Of a stretch of DNA of 64,000 bases, positions 24,122 to 34,744 are shown piece after piece. Position numbers and translations under genes: made by a program. Location: assembly GCF_037975245.1 (NCBI RefSeq), contig NC_092561.1, positions 11,159,001-11,223,000 of the forward strand, written 5' to 3'. How positions within the stretch are numbered: position 1 is the stretch's first letter; the number at the start of each line of letters is the position of its first letter. The notes under the pieces were generated by a model that was not told the DNA's origin, made no database searches, and worked only from the letters and a program-made list of their open reading frames with translations. The DNA is from Apostichopus japonicus (taxonomy: Eukaryota > Echinodermata > Holothuroidea > Aspidochirotida > Stichopodidae).

Positions 24122-24209
24122 TGCATTACATTTGATCCATGCGTGGACAATTGTCCTAACCCATACCCTATATGTGCGCATCCCTATATGACTCATTGGT
24201 GCTTCTATG
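24122..24209 (+). CDS. Putative Cys-rich exon, origin unknown
   Basis: An 88-bp segment between a good acceptor (TCTCTTTGCAG) and donor (GTAAGT) has an open frame encoding CITFDPCVDNCPNPYPIC, then AHPYMTHWCFY. Five Cys in 29 residues suggest a small disulfide or metal-binding module, but no family is recognised and no partner exon was found nearby. It lies within the span of the minus-strand transposase remnant, on the opposite strand. Confidence 0.3.
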
Positions 24210-26080
24210 GTAAGTTTTACCCATAGTAATGATATATACAACCAACTAAACTTTAATCATAAAATGGGATGTTGTTCTTGTTGTCATGCTGGAAGACTAT
24301 TAATAAAGAATACACAAGAAAGGTTATGATTTACACACAAACACTTTAAGTCCTTGAGGAGTTGACTACAATGGATGCAATAAGTATATTGTAATCTTTG
24401 ATAACAACAGGAGCAACACATTGGCTACAGTTGCAAAACATAAATCTCATAAATATTACTTGCTAACTCATCTCGCTGTAAGGAATAAGATGAGAGACAA
24501 AATCCCTTCTGTAAAGATTCAGTTTGGTTTGCTTTGATAATTGCTAATGGCAATTTGAGTAGGCCTGCTCTTAATAGGTGGCAGAGACCATCTGCAGACC
24601 ACTGGAACAGCACAACAAGTGGCAGCCTAATCAAAATTAACATAGCTGGGCTTTCTACCAATCAGCGTTGAAGTCTTCAACGATCAATAGATTCACAATA
24701 CATTGGGATATTAAATATAAACTAAATAAGATAATTAAATAAAGATGATCACTTAAGTGAGTAATATTGAGCTAACATCACTACAAGATAGATTGTTACC
24801 TCAAATGATCAAATGACATCTACTACAATACTGTACATGTGTTCAAGTTATATACACTTTTGTATAATCTGGTATATTTTTTCAGCCCTGCTGACAAAGA
24901 ACACTGTACATCTACCCTATACATATCATCAGATGCACAAAGTTGACACTGGCATAAAGCCTATATGCTTAGGTTTGAGATACTTCAAAGATTTCATGTT
25001 GAAAACTATTAAATGCAATAAGACTAAACATGCCCTAAAATGAACCTGTAAATTAAATTCTGCATCCATTAATGCATCATACTTGATTTCACCTATAACT
25101 ACAAGCATGACATGACACTTGACATGACACACGTCATGGCAGGTTCTGTAGAAAGTGGTGGGTGGCCAAAAGAGCACCGAAGACTTGCCTGTTATCTATG
25201 TCCTGTGAGTCTTCTGCCAGAATTTTGAAACTAAAGAAGCCCATTTTATATGCAATTTCCTGGATACTGACTCATAATCATAATCAGGATAATGAAATTT
25301 TAAGCATTTTCATCAGCATGTGAAGGTGGAAGGGGCTTTGGATGATTAATCACACCCTGAATCTACACCTGCATAAGATATGCTATTTTACTCAGAACAT
25401 GAAAACAGGTGATACCAAACATGCCAAGATCACAAATATTCTTTTCAAACTTTGATCTTACATTTGTGAAGGAAACAAAGTCTTCTTCATTTTCCCGTAG
25501 CAGCAATGGTAGCAACTGTAACCCTGCTTTATTCTATTCCTCTGTTCTGTCTACCTCAGAGCTTCTTATATTCCTGGAATAATAACAATGGTGAAGAACA
25601 CAATATGATAGTTTGCGTCATACATAGATTTACGTTTGATACACGATTCATGATTTTAAGAAGGGTAAAAAATGTCATAAGTACACGCAATGAACATAGC
25701 AACAGGTCGGCCCACGAAATAAAGAAATGTGGTCTTTGCGTTTGAAACGTTTTGGATTTCCTCAATCGCAACAAAACAAAAACATTTTTGCACCCTTAGG
25801 GGACTAATATTTTATATAAGGGATAATAGGTTTTTTGAAAGGTACTAGATCTGTTTGTGATTTAAAAGATAAAAATGAACACAAAAGAACACTCTATTAC
25901 GCATTCCTATTTATTTACCTTTGAACGATTTCTTGGGGTCTGTGGGGGTATAGTCTGTCCATACTGGAGTGGGGATCGTTGGGAGCGTAAAGCTTTTGAA
26001 GGGGCGTAAGGCTAAGCACCCAAGCCTCCTAGTAGGTCAAGAACACTGGTAGAGATTTAAACTGACTGAAATTAAAGTTG
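24210..26080. other. Intron-like spacer of the minus-strand remnant
   Basis: No domain-bearing ORF on either strand. The 24425-24661 minus ORF (78 codons) has no recognisable motif. Confidence 0.35.
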
Positions 26081-27293
26081 AAGACTTACCTGTCACACCT
26101 GTGTAGAATTTCTTTGATCTTGTCATGTTTATTACCATTCTTGACACTCTTGAGGTAGCATCTTCCCAGTAAGGTGATACTTTTGGCCAATCTAGGAAAC
26201 TTTGGTTCGAAGCTCAAGGTCAACCCATGACTTAAAATCCTCATCAAAGTACTGGAAAAAATGTTTCTTCTGATGAAAATGGAACACTCATCATTATGCA
26301 GAGAGTATTGTATAATGACTCAGAGAACAGTGTATCTTCATTTTCTAGTTCAATTACTTTCCTAGAATGACCATACTCAACAAGAATTTTCATGGTGGTG
26401 GGTGATGTTAAAGTGGTGATAGTTTTAGCTCCAACACCTGTTTTGGGAAACAAAATAAAACACCAAATTTTGAAATATACCTTGGCAAACTGACACCTCA
26501 TGAAATACCAGCAGAAAGTCAATTCTTGAACAAATTTCTCTAGTCAGATTTTACTTTGATTTACTCCAAGCATATTCTATGTTTTAGGACCACAAAACAC
26601 TGGCCAAAAACATTGTAAATGCTTAAAGGATAAAAACTTTCAGATCTTCTATTCCTACAAAGCACAAACCTTTCCTTTGTACCAGTTTTTGAATATGTTG
26701 GACTGCATACTTTTCAACAATTAACCACATATCTTCTCCTATTGCCAGCAACACCCTGATTAGACCAATGTCAAATCGTTCTTGTTGTCTCCATTCATAA
26801 CAACTGCCATATGCTTGATAGTCAACACCACTAATCTTAATAGACTGACAAATTTCAAAGTCATCAACCTTTATACCTTGTATTGATACCCATTGAGTGA
26901 TATCCTTTTCTAAGCAGCAATTTTTGGAAGCTACTTTGATTTCAAGTTCTGGCTTTAAGAAATTTTCAGCAAACAGATAACATGCCTGCTTTATTTGAAC
27001 TCTGCTTGCAACTGTTAAGCAAATATTTTTAAAATTCTTGGAAATAGTGGCATACGATTTCAGCTCTTGGTGCTTTGCTTCAAACCGCATACACCAGATT
27101 GCTTTTAATTGGCCGGTCAGCATAATGCAAAAGGTAGTGTTGCTTTGGCTTTAACCTTTCCTCTGGGAATAACTCCTTAAAAAGTAAGAAGTGATCAGCT
27201 ATTGTACTATCTAGTACTGCTAGCATTTCAACAGAAATAACTGGAGCAAAGGCCAAATCAACTATATCTTTTAGAATTAATGCCAAAATTAGT

Positions 27294-27936
27294 GGGGGGG
27301 GGGGGAGGTGGAAAAAGCTTTAAAGAAAACACAATTTGTTCGTCATGTGGCATATGCCCCTGAAATGGATTCAACATTTCAATCTCATGAAATATGTAAC
27401 TGCTTCTCTGCAAAATGGTTTAGGTTGCCTGCTGTATCAATGCTATGGTACAATCTAGCAGTAGGCCTAGTAATATTTGAAGGTTCGTCAATTATGAAGC
27501 CTTTACTATATTAACTATAGTAAAAGTATTAGTAGGCTACTAGAGTACTCAGTAGTACTAGGCCAGGCAGTACTATTATCTTCGACTTTAGGCCTATGCC
27601 ACTTTAAGTTAGCTATTTTAGTTCAGATGATACGGCATGAGTATTTTGGTTACTTACAACAGAAATCGGGCGATTTTTACCAATAAGGCACACTGTTTTA
27701 CGCTGTTGTGTGATCACGGTACAATCGTTCGAAGAAGCCGCCGTAAAAATAATACCCCAGTTGCGCAAGTACAGTGAGGTCCATGCTTGGTTACGCCCAT
27801 TCGATGGTTACGTCACAGCTTTCTACGTGTACGTCACTTGTCATGTAGTATCATGCAATACCGTACTTCTCGAGGCAATGCAACTTGCCACATTATAACT
27901 TGTCTTGAGAGATGAAAAAAACTTGAGGTCTTGGTG
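27294..27936. other. Right end of the 19.3-kb element
   Basis: A G run at 27294-27304 is followed by unassigned sequence and the right TIR (about 27825-27936), which ends GAGGTCTTGGTG. The minus-strand gene would be transcribed from here. Confidence 0.5.
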
Positions 27937-27943
27937 GGGTCTC
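27937..27943. other. Right 7-bp target duplication of the 19.3-kb element
   Basis: GGGTCTC, identical to 8628-8634. Confidence 0.85.
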
Positions 27944-28003
27944 GGTGATAACATATTAACAGATTAACATAAGGATGGCGCTATGCTAGTACAATATGTG
28001 ACA
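27944..28003 (-). repeat. 3' LTR, inner part (60 bp)
   Basis: Starts the LTR in element orientation with TGTCACATATTG at 28003 and runs to 27944. It matches 32193-32247 plus 37193-37197 of the 5' LTR without a difference. Confidence 0.9.
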
Positions 28004-28014
28004 TCTCCCTTATC
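28004..28014 (-). promoter_or_regulatory. Polypurine tract of the Ty3/gypsy element
   Basis: On the minus strand GATAAGGGAGA immediately precedes the 3' LTR start TGTCAC. This is the expected position and composition of the plus-strand primer. Confidence 0.75.
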
Positions 28015-28181
28015 AAGGTGTGAATAATATAATATGTTGAATGGTGATGAAATAGTTATGGTGACACGATATGGTAATAACAAAACTAAACTACAGAAGA
28101 TTTAATGGTAAAAAGAAAACAAAGTATAGACTGTTAGTCTATAAACTGATAAACTTCCAACTCAGCCACTACTGAACAACC

Positions 28182-31100
28182 TTAGTACTCTTCAATAAAC
28201 CTTTTTGGTTTACTAATGACTCTACCCCTGGAACTGGTCCCCTGAAGCTGCTCCTGAGGGTTATCAGTGGGAGTTTCAAATGAGCTCAAATCATCTTCAT
28301 TCACATTTTGAGGTAAGACAACATTTGCCTCTTTTGTCTTCATCAAATGCCGCCTATTTCGCCTAAGGTCCCCGTTTGGAGTTTCAATAATGAATGAATT
28401 TGGTTGTTTTGATTGACTAAGCACCTTGGCTGGATCCCAAGTGCCATTTGAATTTCTGACTCTGACTGTATCACCTGGATTCAGTGTTGAAAGAGGTTTT
28501 GTATTTCTGTCGTAATACAATTTCTGTTTGTTTTGTCGGTCTTGTAATTTGGCAATGACATTGTTGCCACTGTTTTGAATTTGTGGCTTGAGAAGTTGAC
28601 TAGTGATTGGCAGTGTTGTTTTTAGCCTTCGACTCATTAACAACTGTGCAGGAGATCCAAGATTATTGTCTATGGGAGTGTTTCTGTACTCCAAAAGACT
28701 TAAATGTGGATCCTTTTGGTCAGTTTTTGCTTTTTTGAGCAATTTCTTGATTGTCTGTATGGCTCTTTCTGCCATCCCATTTGATTGTGGATAAGTAGGA
28801 CTAGAGGTTGCATGATTGAACTGCCAGACTTGTGCAAAATGCTTAAACACCTGACTTGAAAATTGTGGCCCATTGTCCGACACCACTTTGTCCGGTATTC
28901 CATGTCTGGCAAATATAGCCTTTAGGCTATTGACTACACCTTCACTAGTTGTCTGTCTTAACTCAGAGACTTCTACAAACTTTGAATAATAGTCTACTAC
29001 TAACAAGAATGTTTTGTTTTCCAGGTAAAACAAATCAGTTCCCACCGTCTCCCATGGCCTATTTGGTATTGGGTGAGGCTGAAGGGGTTCTTTGGCATTT
29101 GCGTTTTGGTACATCAAACATGTAGAACATTTTGAAACCATGTCAACAATTTGACTCATCATTCTGGGCCAAAATACTACTTCCCTTCCCCTTCTTTTGC
29201 ACCTTTCTATCCCCTGGTGACCTTCATGAATTTTGACCAATGTTTCGTTTCTGAGGGAGGTGGGAACAATGAGTTTTTCACCCTTAAATAGCATATCTTC
29301 AGCAATATGTATTTCTTCTTTGTAATCCCAATACTCTTTTATCTCATCAGGCACAGCTGATTTACTTGCTGGCCACCCTACTTCAGTGACCTCTTTGAGT
29401 TTTTGCAGGGTCAGATCTTTTCTAGTTTCATCAATAAACTGACTTTTCTTTTGAACTGTCATTGGCAAGTTGGTCACCAATGTGTGGACTACAAGTTCAA
29501 TTTCTTTGTCAAATTCATCATGTGTCTGATCTACCTCTAAATAGGCCCTGGAGAGAGTATCAGCAATGTACATCTCTTTACCTGGTTTGTATTCAACCTT
29601 GAGATTATAACGTTGAACCCGCATCAACAATCTTTGAATTCTGGGAGGTGCTGACACAAGAGGTTTTCTCACTATAGCCTCAAGGGGCTTATGGTCAGAT
29701 TCAACCAGAACCTCTTTGCCATAGATATATTGGTGGAATTTTTCACACCCGTACACGATGGCAAGCATTTCTTTTTCAATTTGTGCATACCCCTGTTGAG
29801 TCGGGGTCAATGACCTTGACGCATAAGCCACTGGATGTTCCTCTTGTAACAACACTGCTCCCAGTCCCTTCTGAGAAGCATCTACTGAAATTTTCACAGG
29901 TTTATCAATATCAAAATATCGAAGTACTGGTGCCTTTGTGGCGAGTTCTTTCAGTCTTTGAAAACATTGTTCTTGTTCAGTGTCCCAATGCCATTCAATT
30001 TCCTTTCTGAGCAGCACTCTTAGAGGTGCTGATTCTTGTGACAGGTCTGGTAAAAATTTTCCCAGGTACTGTATCATACCTAAGAACCTCTCTAGATCCT
30101 TCCTAGATTTTGGTTTTGGGAGTTGAGTGACAGCCTTAATTTTGTCGGGGTCTGGCTTCATGCCATCTTTGGTTAGAATGTGGCCTATGTATTTGATTTC
30201 AGTTAGACCTATCTTGCATTTGTCTTTGTTCAATTTAAGGTTGTGATCCTTAGCTTTTTCAAGAACTTGACGCAATCTATTGTCATGTTCGGTGCGTGTT
30301 TTGCCCCACACCAAGATATCATCAATGTACGTGTGTACACCTTCTATGCCTTCAAATAGTTGGGCAACCGTTTTGTGGAATACCTCTGGTGCACTATGGA
30401 TGCCAAATGGCAGCCTTAAAAATTTGTACCTTCCAAAGGGTGTGTTAAAAGTGCATAATTTGGCACTTTCCTGATCAAGGGGAATTTGCCAAAAGCCCTG
30501 GTTGGCATCAAGCACTGAGAAAAACTGGGCCCCAGTCAGGTTACTGGTAATTTCATCCACTGTTGGTAACTGAAAATGTTCCCTTTTTATGGCTTTATTA
30601 AGGTCCCGAGGATCTAGACAGATTCTTAACCTACCATTTGATTTTTCAACAATGACTAGGGAATTGACCCAGTCAGTGGGACTTTCCACCTTTTCAATGA
30701 TATTGTCCTTTTCCATTACATCTAGCTCTTTGCGCAGCTGTTTCCGTAAGGCAACTGGCACTTTTCTTGGTGGATGGACAATTGGCCTGGCTTCTGGATC
30801 CACTTCAATGTGATGCTCTTCCTGTAAACATCCTATCCCAGAGAACACATCTGCATAGTCCTCCAAACAAAGACTGTTGGTTTCATCCTCGGGTGTTTTG
30901 TCGCTTATGTCCATGACCCTTTGAATTAATCCAAATTTCTCACAGCTTTGTAATCCCAGTATGGGTTGTGATTTCATATTTACCACCAGGAATTCTGTGT
31001 TGACGTTCTGTCCATTATGTTTGCACATCAACATGCATTTCCCTAAAACAGGAAGTGTTTCACCTGAATATGTTGAGAGTTTCACTCTGGTTTTGGGCAA

Positions 31101-32093
31101 TGCTTTTCCATTTGCTGCTTTCTTGTAGAAGGAGAAAGGCAGAATGTTCGCCTGTGCTCCCGTGTCCATTTTGAACTGAACTTTTCGTTTTCCTACTGCC
31201 ATATCGACCAGCCATTCATTGCCTGTTGTAATGTCATTAATTGTATACACTGTGTCTAAAAACAGTTCCGTTTCACTTTCACTGGTACAGCTGTCCTCAA
31301 TGACATTAACCCTTCTTTCAAAACGACAGCACTTTGCGAAATGTCCAAACTTGTTGCAATTACTACAGTTTTTCCCATATGCCGGACATTCCCGTGGGCC
31401 ATGTGTGGTAGCACACCTTTTACATTTGAATTGTTTTGGTTTATCACTGTCACGAGTAGGTCTAGTATAAGTAACAGTAGAGTTAGCATGGTTCTTGTTA
31501 CCTTTATTCTGATAGTTCAAGGCAGCTGCATAACACATTTTTTCCTTTTCGGTGATTCCAAGATTTTTCACCTGTGTTTTAGACACTTCCGCCGCTCTAC
31601 ACATGTTTATCGCAGTGTCAAGTTTTATGTCTGGTTCCCGTAACATTCGTTCACGCAAACTGTCACTTCGAATACCACACACAATTCTATCGCGAATCAG
31701 GCTATCGTTCAAACCTCCGAACTCGCAAGTTGCGCTTTTGTTACGAAGGTCCGTGACATACTGGTCAATACTTTCATTTTCCTGTTGTTGTCGCGAGAAG
31801 AATTGGTGCCGTTCATACGTAATATTTTTTCTCGGGCTACAATAGTCCTGAAACTTTTGTTTCAACACTTCCAGGTCGAATTTATCCGATTCCTTTTCGA
31901 ACTTGAAGGAGTTATACACCTCGAGTGCACTTTCTCCTAACACATGTAGGAACAACGAGGCTTGGAGCTTAGAGTCCTTTTTATCACTCCCTGTAGCTAA
32001 CAAATACAGCTCAAATCTCTGAATCCATTTTTTCCAATTCACGGAAACGTTTCCTTCAAAACTTAAACCATCTGGCGGCTTTAACTGTTCCAT
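28182..32093 (-). CDS. gag-pol: Ty3/gypsy gag-pol polyprotein, 1303 aa, intact
   Basis: One uninterrupted ORF holds both gag and pol, as in Mag/SURL-type elements. Gag occupies about residues 1-200. A CCHC zinc knuckle lies at C243, C246, H251 and C256, after a second Cys/His cluster at 224-236. The retroviral-type protease has DTGA at 310-313. Reverse transcriptase spans about 440-620 with LDAN near 529 and the active-site YIDD at 589-592. RNase H has the Asp of SVDAS at 738 and ESD at 798-800. Integrase follows: an HHCC finger (H956/H959, C989/C992), then a DDE core at D1020 (GTDLF), D1073 (SDNGPQF) and E1109 (NGMAER). No envelope ORF follows. The start lies 31 bp inside the LTR edge, next to the primer-binding site. 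With identical LTRs and all catalytic residues kept, this copy may have been active until its LTRs were split. Confidence 0.95.
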   Translation of the reverse strand: MEQLKPPDGLSFEGNVSVNWKKWIQRFELYLLATGSDKKDSKLQASLFLHVLGESALEVYNSFKFEKESDKFDLEVLKQKFQDYCSPRKNITYERHQFFSRQQQENESIDQYVTDLRNKSATCEFGGLNDSLIRDRIVCGIRSDSLRERMLREPDIKLDTAINMCRAAEVSKTQVKNLGITEKEKMCYAAALNYQNKGNKNHANSTVTYTRPTRDSDKPKQFKCKRCATTHGPRECPAYGKNCSNCNKFGHFAKCCRFERRVNVIEDSCTSESETELFLDTVYTINDITTGNEWLVDMAVGKRKVQFKMDTGAQANILPFSFYKKAANGKALPKTRVKLSTYSGETLPVLGKCMLMCKHNGQNVNTEFLVVNMKSQPILGLQSCEKFGLIQRVMDISDKTPEDETNSLCLEDYADVFSGIGCLQEEHHIEVDPEARPIVHPPRKVPVALRKQLRKELDVMEKDNIIEKVESPTDWVNSLVIVEKSNGRLRICLDPRDLNKAIKREHFQLPTVDEITSNLTGAQFFSVLDANQGFWQIPLDQESAKLCTFNTPFGRYKFLRLPFGIHSAPEVFHKTVAQLFEGIEGVHTYIDDILVWGKTRTEHDNRLRQVLEKAKDHNLKLNKDKCKIGLTEIKYIGHILTKDGMKPDPDKIKAVTQLPKPKSRKDLERFLGMIQYLGKFLPDLSQESAPLRVLLRKEIEWHWDTEQEQCFQRLKELATKAPVLRYFDIDKPVKISVDASQKGLGAVLLQEEHPVAYASRSLTPTQQGYAQIEKEMLAIVYGCEKFHQYIYGKEVLVESDHKPLEAIVRKPLVSAPPRIQRLLMRVQRYNLKVEYKPGKEMYIADTLSRAYLEVDQTHDEFDKEIELVVHTLVTNLPMTVQKKSQFIDETRKDLTLQKLKEVTEVGWPASKSAVPDEIKEYWDYKEEIHIAEDMLFKGEKLIVPTSLRNETLVKIHEGHQGIERCKRRGREVVFWPRMMSQIVDMVSKCSTCLMYQNANAKEPLQPHPIPNRPWETVGTDLFYLENKTFLLVVDYYSKFVEVSELRQTTSEGVVNSLKAIFARHGIPDKVVSDNGPQFSSQVFKHFAQVWQFNHATSSPTYPQSNGMAERAIQTIKKLLKKAKTDQKDPHLSLLEYRNTPIDNNLGSPAQLLMSRRLKTTLPITSQLLKPQIQNSGNNVIAKLQDRQNKQKLYYDRNTKPLSTLNPGDTVRVRNSNGTWDPAKVLSQSKQPNSFIIETPNGDLRRNRRHLMKTKEANVVLPQNVNEDDLSSFETPTDNPQEQLQGTSSRGRVISKPKRFIEEY

Positions 32094-32113
32094 TTTGGCG
32101 TATTTGGTTCAAT

Positions 32114-32124
32114 TTCTGACACCA
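32114..32124 (-). promoter_or_regulatory. tRNA primer-binding site
   Basis: TGGTGTCAGAA on the minus strand directly follows the 5' LTR end. It begins TGG, complementary to the CCA of a tRNA; the same sequence is common in Ty3/gypsy elements. I do not assign the tRNA. Confidence 0.7.
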
Positions 32125-32247
32125 TATCGAGTATGTAATCAAGACACGAAGACGTTCTTAAGATAACTGCACGTGTATTGCCTCTGGGTCTCGGTGATAA
32201 CATATTAACAGATTAACATAAGGATGGCGCTATGCTAGTACAATATG
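32125..32247 (-). repeat. 5' LTR, inner part (123 bp)
   Basis: Runs from the primer-binding-site edge to ACAATATG, where the P-type element begins. The missing 5 bp lie at 37193-37197. Confidence 0.9.
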
Positions 32248-32278
32248 CAGAGCCGTATATAGAGAGAGTTTGGCCAAC
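32248..32278. repeat. Left 31-bp TIR of the P-type element
   Basis: Starts CAGAGCCGTATATAGAGAG and ends GGCCAAC. It is the exact reverse complement of 37154-37184; the next base outward of the repeat differs. Confidence 0.9.
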
Positions 32279-32424
32279 CATGTAACCGATTTGGATTGGT
32301 CGAGAGGGAAAACGCCCACACAGGGTGGTAAAATAGGTCCACTTGAAAACTTTATAGCAGGCGACACGCATACTCACAGTGTATAGACTATCGTTTGTGT
32401 ACACGAAAAAGTACGAAATTATGA

Positions 32425-32530
32425 AAGAAATGGTGCTGGGGATGCTGCAATCGGTCAGAACATGGATATTGTTGTTTGATTTTCCGACTGACCGTAAAAG
32501 AAGAGGAATTTTTTGGAAGTAGAAAGAACA
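32425..32530 (+). pseudogene. THAP-domain-like fragment
   Basis: Plus-strand translation contains LFDFPTDRKRRGIFWK, like the central part of THAP zinc fingers (FPtd...R...W). The zinc-binding Cys residues are not evident upstream and a stop follows the W-K. It sits where the DNA-binding exon of P-type transposases is expected. Confidence 0.45.
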
Positions 32531-32534
32531 AGAT

Positions 32535-34740
32535 GGAGATCTAATGAAAAAAAGTCTGTGTAGCCTAGGCCCATACTAGCCATAGGCCCTAGTGTAATAC
32601 GAGTAATGTACAGTACAAGCAATGCGAGAATTTTACGTTCAGACTGGTTTCTGTAATTACATTCATGGCTATTCTCTCTCGTTTTACGATCCACGAATTC
32701 GATTTCATATTATGCCAGCTCTCCTAATCATAGGCATGGCAGTTTCAGTCGCACATATAGTTATCCTAATTCCTAGTTATTGTATGCCTAGGCTATGCCT
32801 AGCCTAAAAAAGTATCACTTTTAGTTTAATGTAAAAGGGTGGGCTAGCCTCTAGGCATCACGTAAAGCCCTAATCCTTAGTTAAGCCTGAAGCATAAGTT
32901 AAGCCTGGGCTTAGTTAGACCTGGACCATTCTTGCTATTACTACAACTGTTATAGCACATTACATAATATGGCACAGTATAAGGCCCAATTAAACTAGGC
33001 CTAAGGAAAACAAAGTAGCCTAGGCCTAAACTAGTTAGGCTAGGTCTATACTCATTGGCAACTTGTGGGTTGTGTACACATACAGGCCTAATTATATAGA
33101 CCCTTTTAGTATGCCATAAACAAGTGCCCAAATGGTTAAATGATCTTGGTTTGTGTTAATTGTCAGCATTGGCCTAGCCTTTTTAGGCTAACATGAATTC
33201 AGCCTAATTTTTTCTTCTTCAAAAGTATAGCCTAGGCCTTGGTTTAATTTGGATGCAGTCAACTATCATTTATCAAAGTAGCAGGGGCCTAGGCTACATT
33301 TCAAAGACCACTAGGCCAAGGCTAATTATGGTACTGGTAGCCTAGCCTTAGTCATGCTTATTGCAAAGACTACCCTACACTCTTGTCTTGGTCACTGAAT
33401 TATCTTAAGAGCCCTGTCACCACATGTTGATAAAGAAATGTTCAAACTATTGCGTAGGCCTAGCTTAGACAATGCACGGTTTCGTTTGACTGTTTTAAAG
33501 TAACTCCTTATTCCCTTAATTGACACCCACATTGACGATTGAAGTTAAAAAAAATCTTTTTAAATTATCTTTAGACAGTAAATTTTAACTCCCTGAATTT
33601 CAGGACTTTTTTTACAAATCAAAGGTGACATGTGCTCTGAAGAAAAACTCCTAACATAAAAAGCCACAGTTAGCAGACTGTGATAAAGACGAACCTGGTG
33701 AGTGACTACTAGACTGAAATCCAGTTCCTGCAACCACAGCAATAAAGTCTTTGTTTTAATCAATGCACTTGTGTGTTTGAAACTTTTAAATGGACACTCA
33801 ATGGCAGTTGGTTAAGATATAAGGTTTTACCTTCATCATGGAGAGTTGAAGGGAATCTGCCTCATCATCTGAATAATGGACTCAAGGATAGCAACAAATC
33901 ATGATTGGATGATGATTTTGAGCAAGTAAATATCTGGCAATTTGAAAGTTTGTATTATTTTTTTACATATTATTTAAGCTTTTTAGCTCACACACAAGCA
34001 AATGATCAAGTGACAACAACCGATGCAGTATATTTAAAGGTATTGAAGTCTCGCCCTAAACCGCATGCCGCGCTCTGAAAAAGTTCACTTTCAGTTGCTT
34101 GCAAGTGAAGTTTTTTTTGTGTCGCTACAAAATGCAGACAGTAATGAAACCTGTTACCTTGTTATCTTTTATCTAGACCTGAGATGTCCACACTGCTATG
34201 TGCACTGTGTTGTGGGTATTGACCGTGATGTTTGTATTGACTGTACACTAAAGTCTATTTACAGATGGTAGCAAGCTGTGTGTGTATTTTCTGGGATCAA
34301 CAGTGGTGTCTAACACTTCCGTTACACCGCATTCGAGACTAGGTCAGATAACCGGCATGAGACGTTTCTTTGTGCGGGAGTCTTCACACCCTTTAAGGAG
34401 AAGTACCTGTATTTATATCCCATTAATAGAGAAAGAATTATGTTTCAATTGGTAGCATGCAACTTAAAATTTTGCAAACATTAGATACAATCAAACAATA
34501 ACAAGGTTCATTTACAAGGTAATCTACTGCCCTTTATTTCACTTTAGTCTGTCACATCAGAAGGTAACAGCTTTCAATAATTATACAAACAAATTCCCTT
34601 GATGGGTGCTTCGTTAGATTCCTGCAATTTTCAAGTTTATCAATGTAATAAGTTCTGAATGTGGCAATGTGGAGAAGCTTTGGGATAATCTGTGGATAAG
34701 ACTGCCAGACTATCGACAAGATTCCACATCCATGCAACTC
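32535..34740. other. Interior of the P-type element, no assigned exon
   Basis: 32560-33480 is rich in AGGCCTA/TAGGCCTA words. The middle exons of a P transposase should lie here but no motif was recognised. Confidence 0.4.
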
Positions 34741-34744
34741 CAAC

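Larger units (their letters stand above)
23800..27290 (-). pseudogene. Transposase-like multi-exon remnant, minus strand
   Basis: Segments read leftward. 27286-27115 encodes DIVDLAFAPVISVEMLAVL, then HFLLFKELFPEERLKPKQHY and LLHYA. The frame then shifts and 27120-26623 continues GQLKAIWCMRFEAKHQELK, then ISKNFKNICLTVASRVQIKQ. 26522-26089 includes GVGAKTITTL and FEPKFPRLAKSITLLGRCYL and ends at a GTAAGT donor (26088). About 23960-23800 encodes VKEGDSVDSLIHLSSMFYCV, then NIEYPRSCNCTFTYVQKEIF. The LKPK-HY-H-...-WCMRFEAKH-...-FKNI pattern is a hallmark of TNP2/EnSpm-like transposase C-terminal regions in animals. The frameshift near 27115 breaks it, and the catalytic region was not found. It starts close to the right TIR of the host element, so it is probably that element's own gene. 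Confidence 0.55.
8635..27936. mobile_element. 19.3-kb TIR DNA transposon, superfamily unresolved
   Basis: The element interrupts the 3' LTR and is flanked by GGGTCTC on both sides. Its ends are inverted: CACCCAGTCCTCACGT on the left against CACCAAGACCTCAAGT on the right (read from the right end inward). Further matching blocks occur in register about 30-110 bp inside: TCTCAAGA, CTCGAGAA, ATGATACTAC and TGACGTA. This implies imperfect TIRs of about 110 bp. Inside are two gene remnants pointing toward each other: a plus-strand gene (10830-16270) and a minus-strand transposase-like gene (27290-23800). It also holds MITEs, a SINE and non-coding repeats. The minus gene resembles the C-terminal part of EnSpm/CACTA-like transposases, and CAC ends fit that group, but a 7-bp duplication does not (usually 2-4 bp). 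It is not a Polinton: no polymerase, integrase or capsid ORF is seen. Confidence 0.75.

Noticed and set aside
8635-27936. Polinton/Maverick element (size fits)
   Set aside because: No polymerase B, integrase, ATPase or capsid ORF is seen, the duplication is 7 bp and the TIRs are short and imperfect.
28603-31845. Plus-strand ORFs across the gag-pol region
   Set aside because: Shadows of the 1303-codon minus-strand ORF, which has all the expected motifs.
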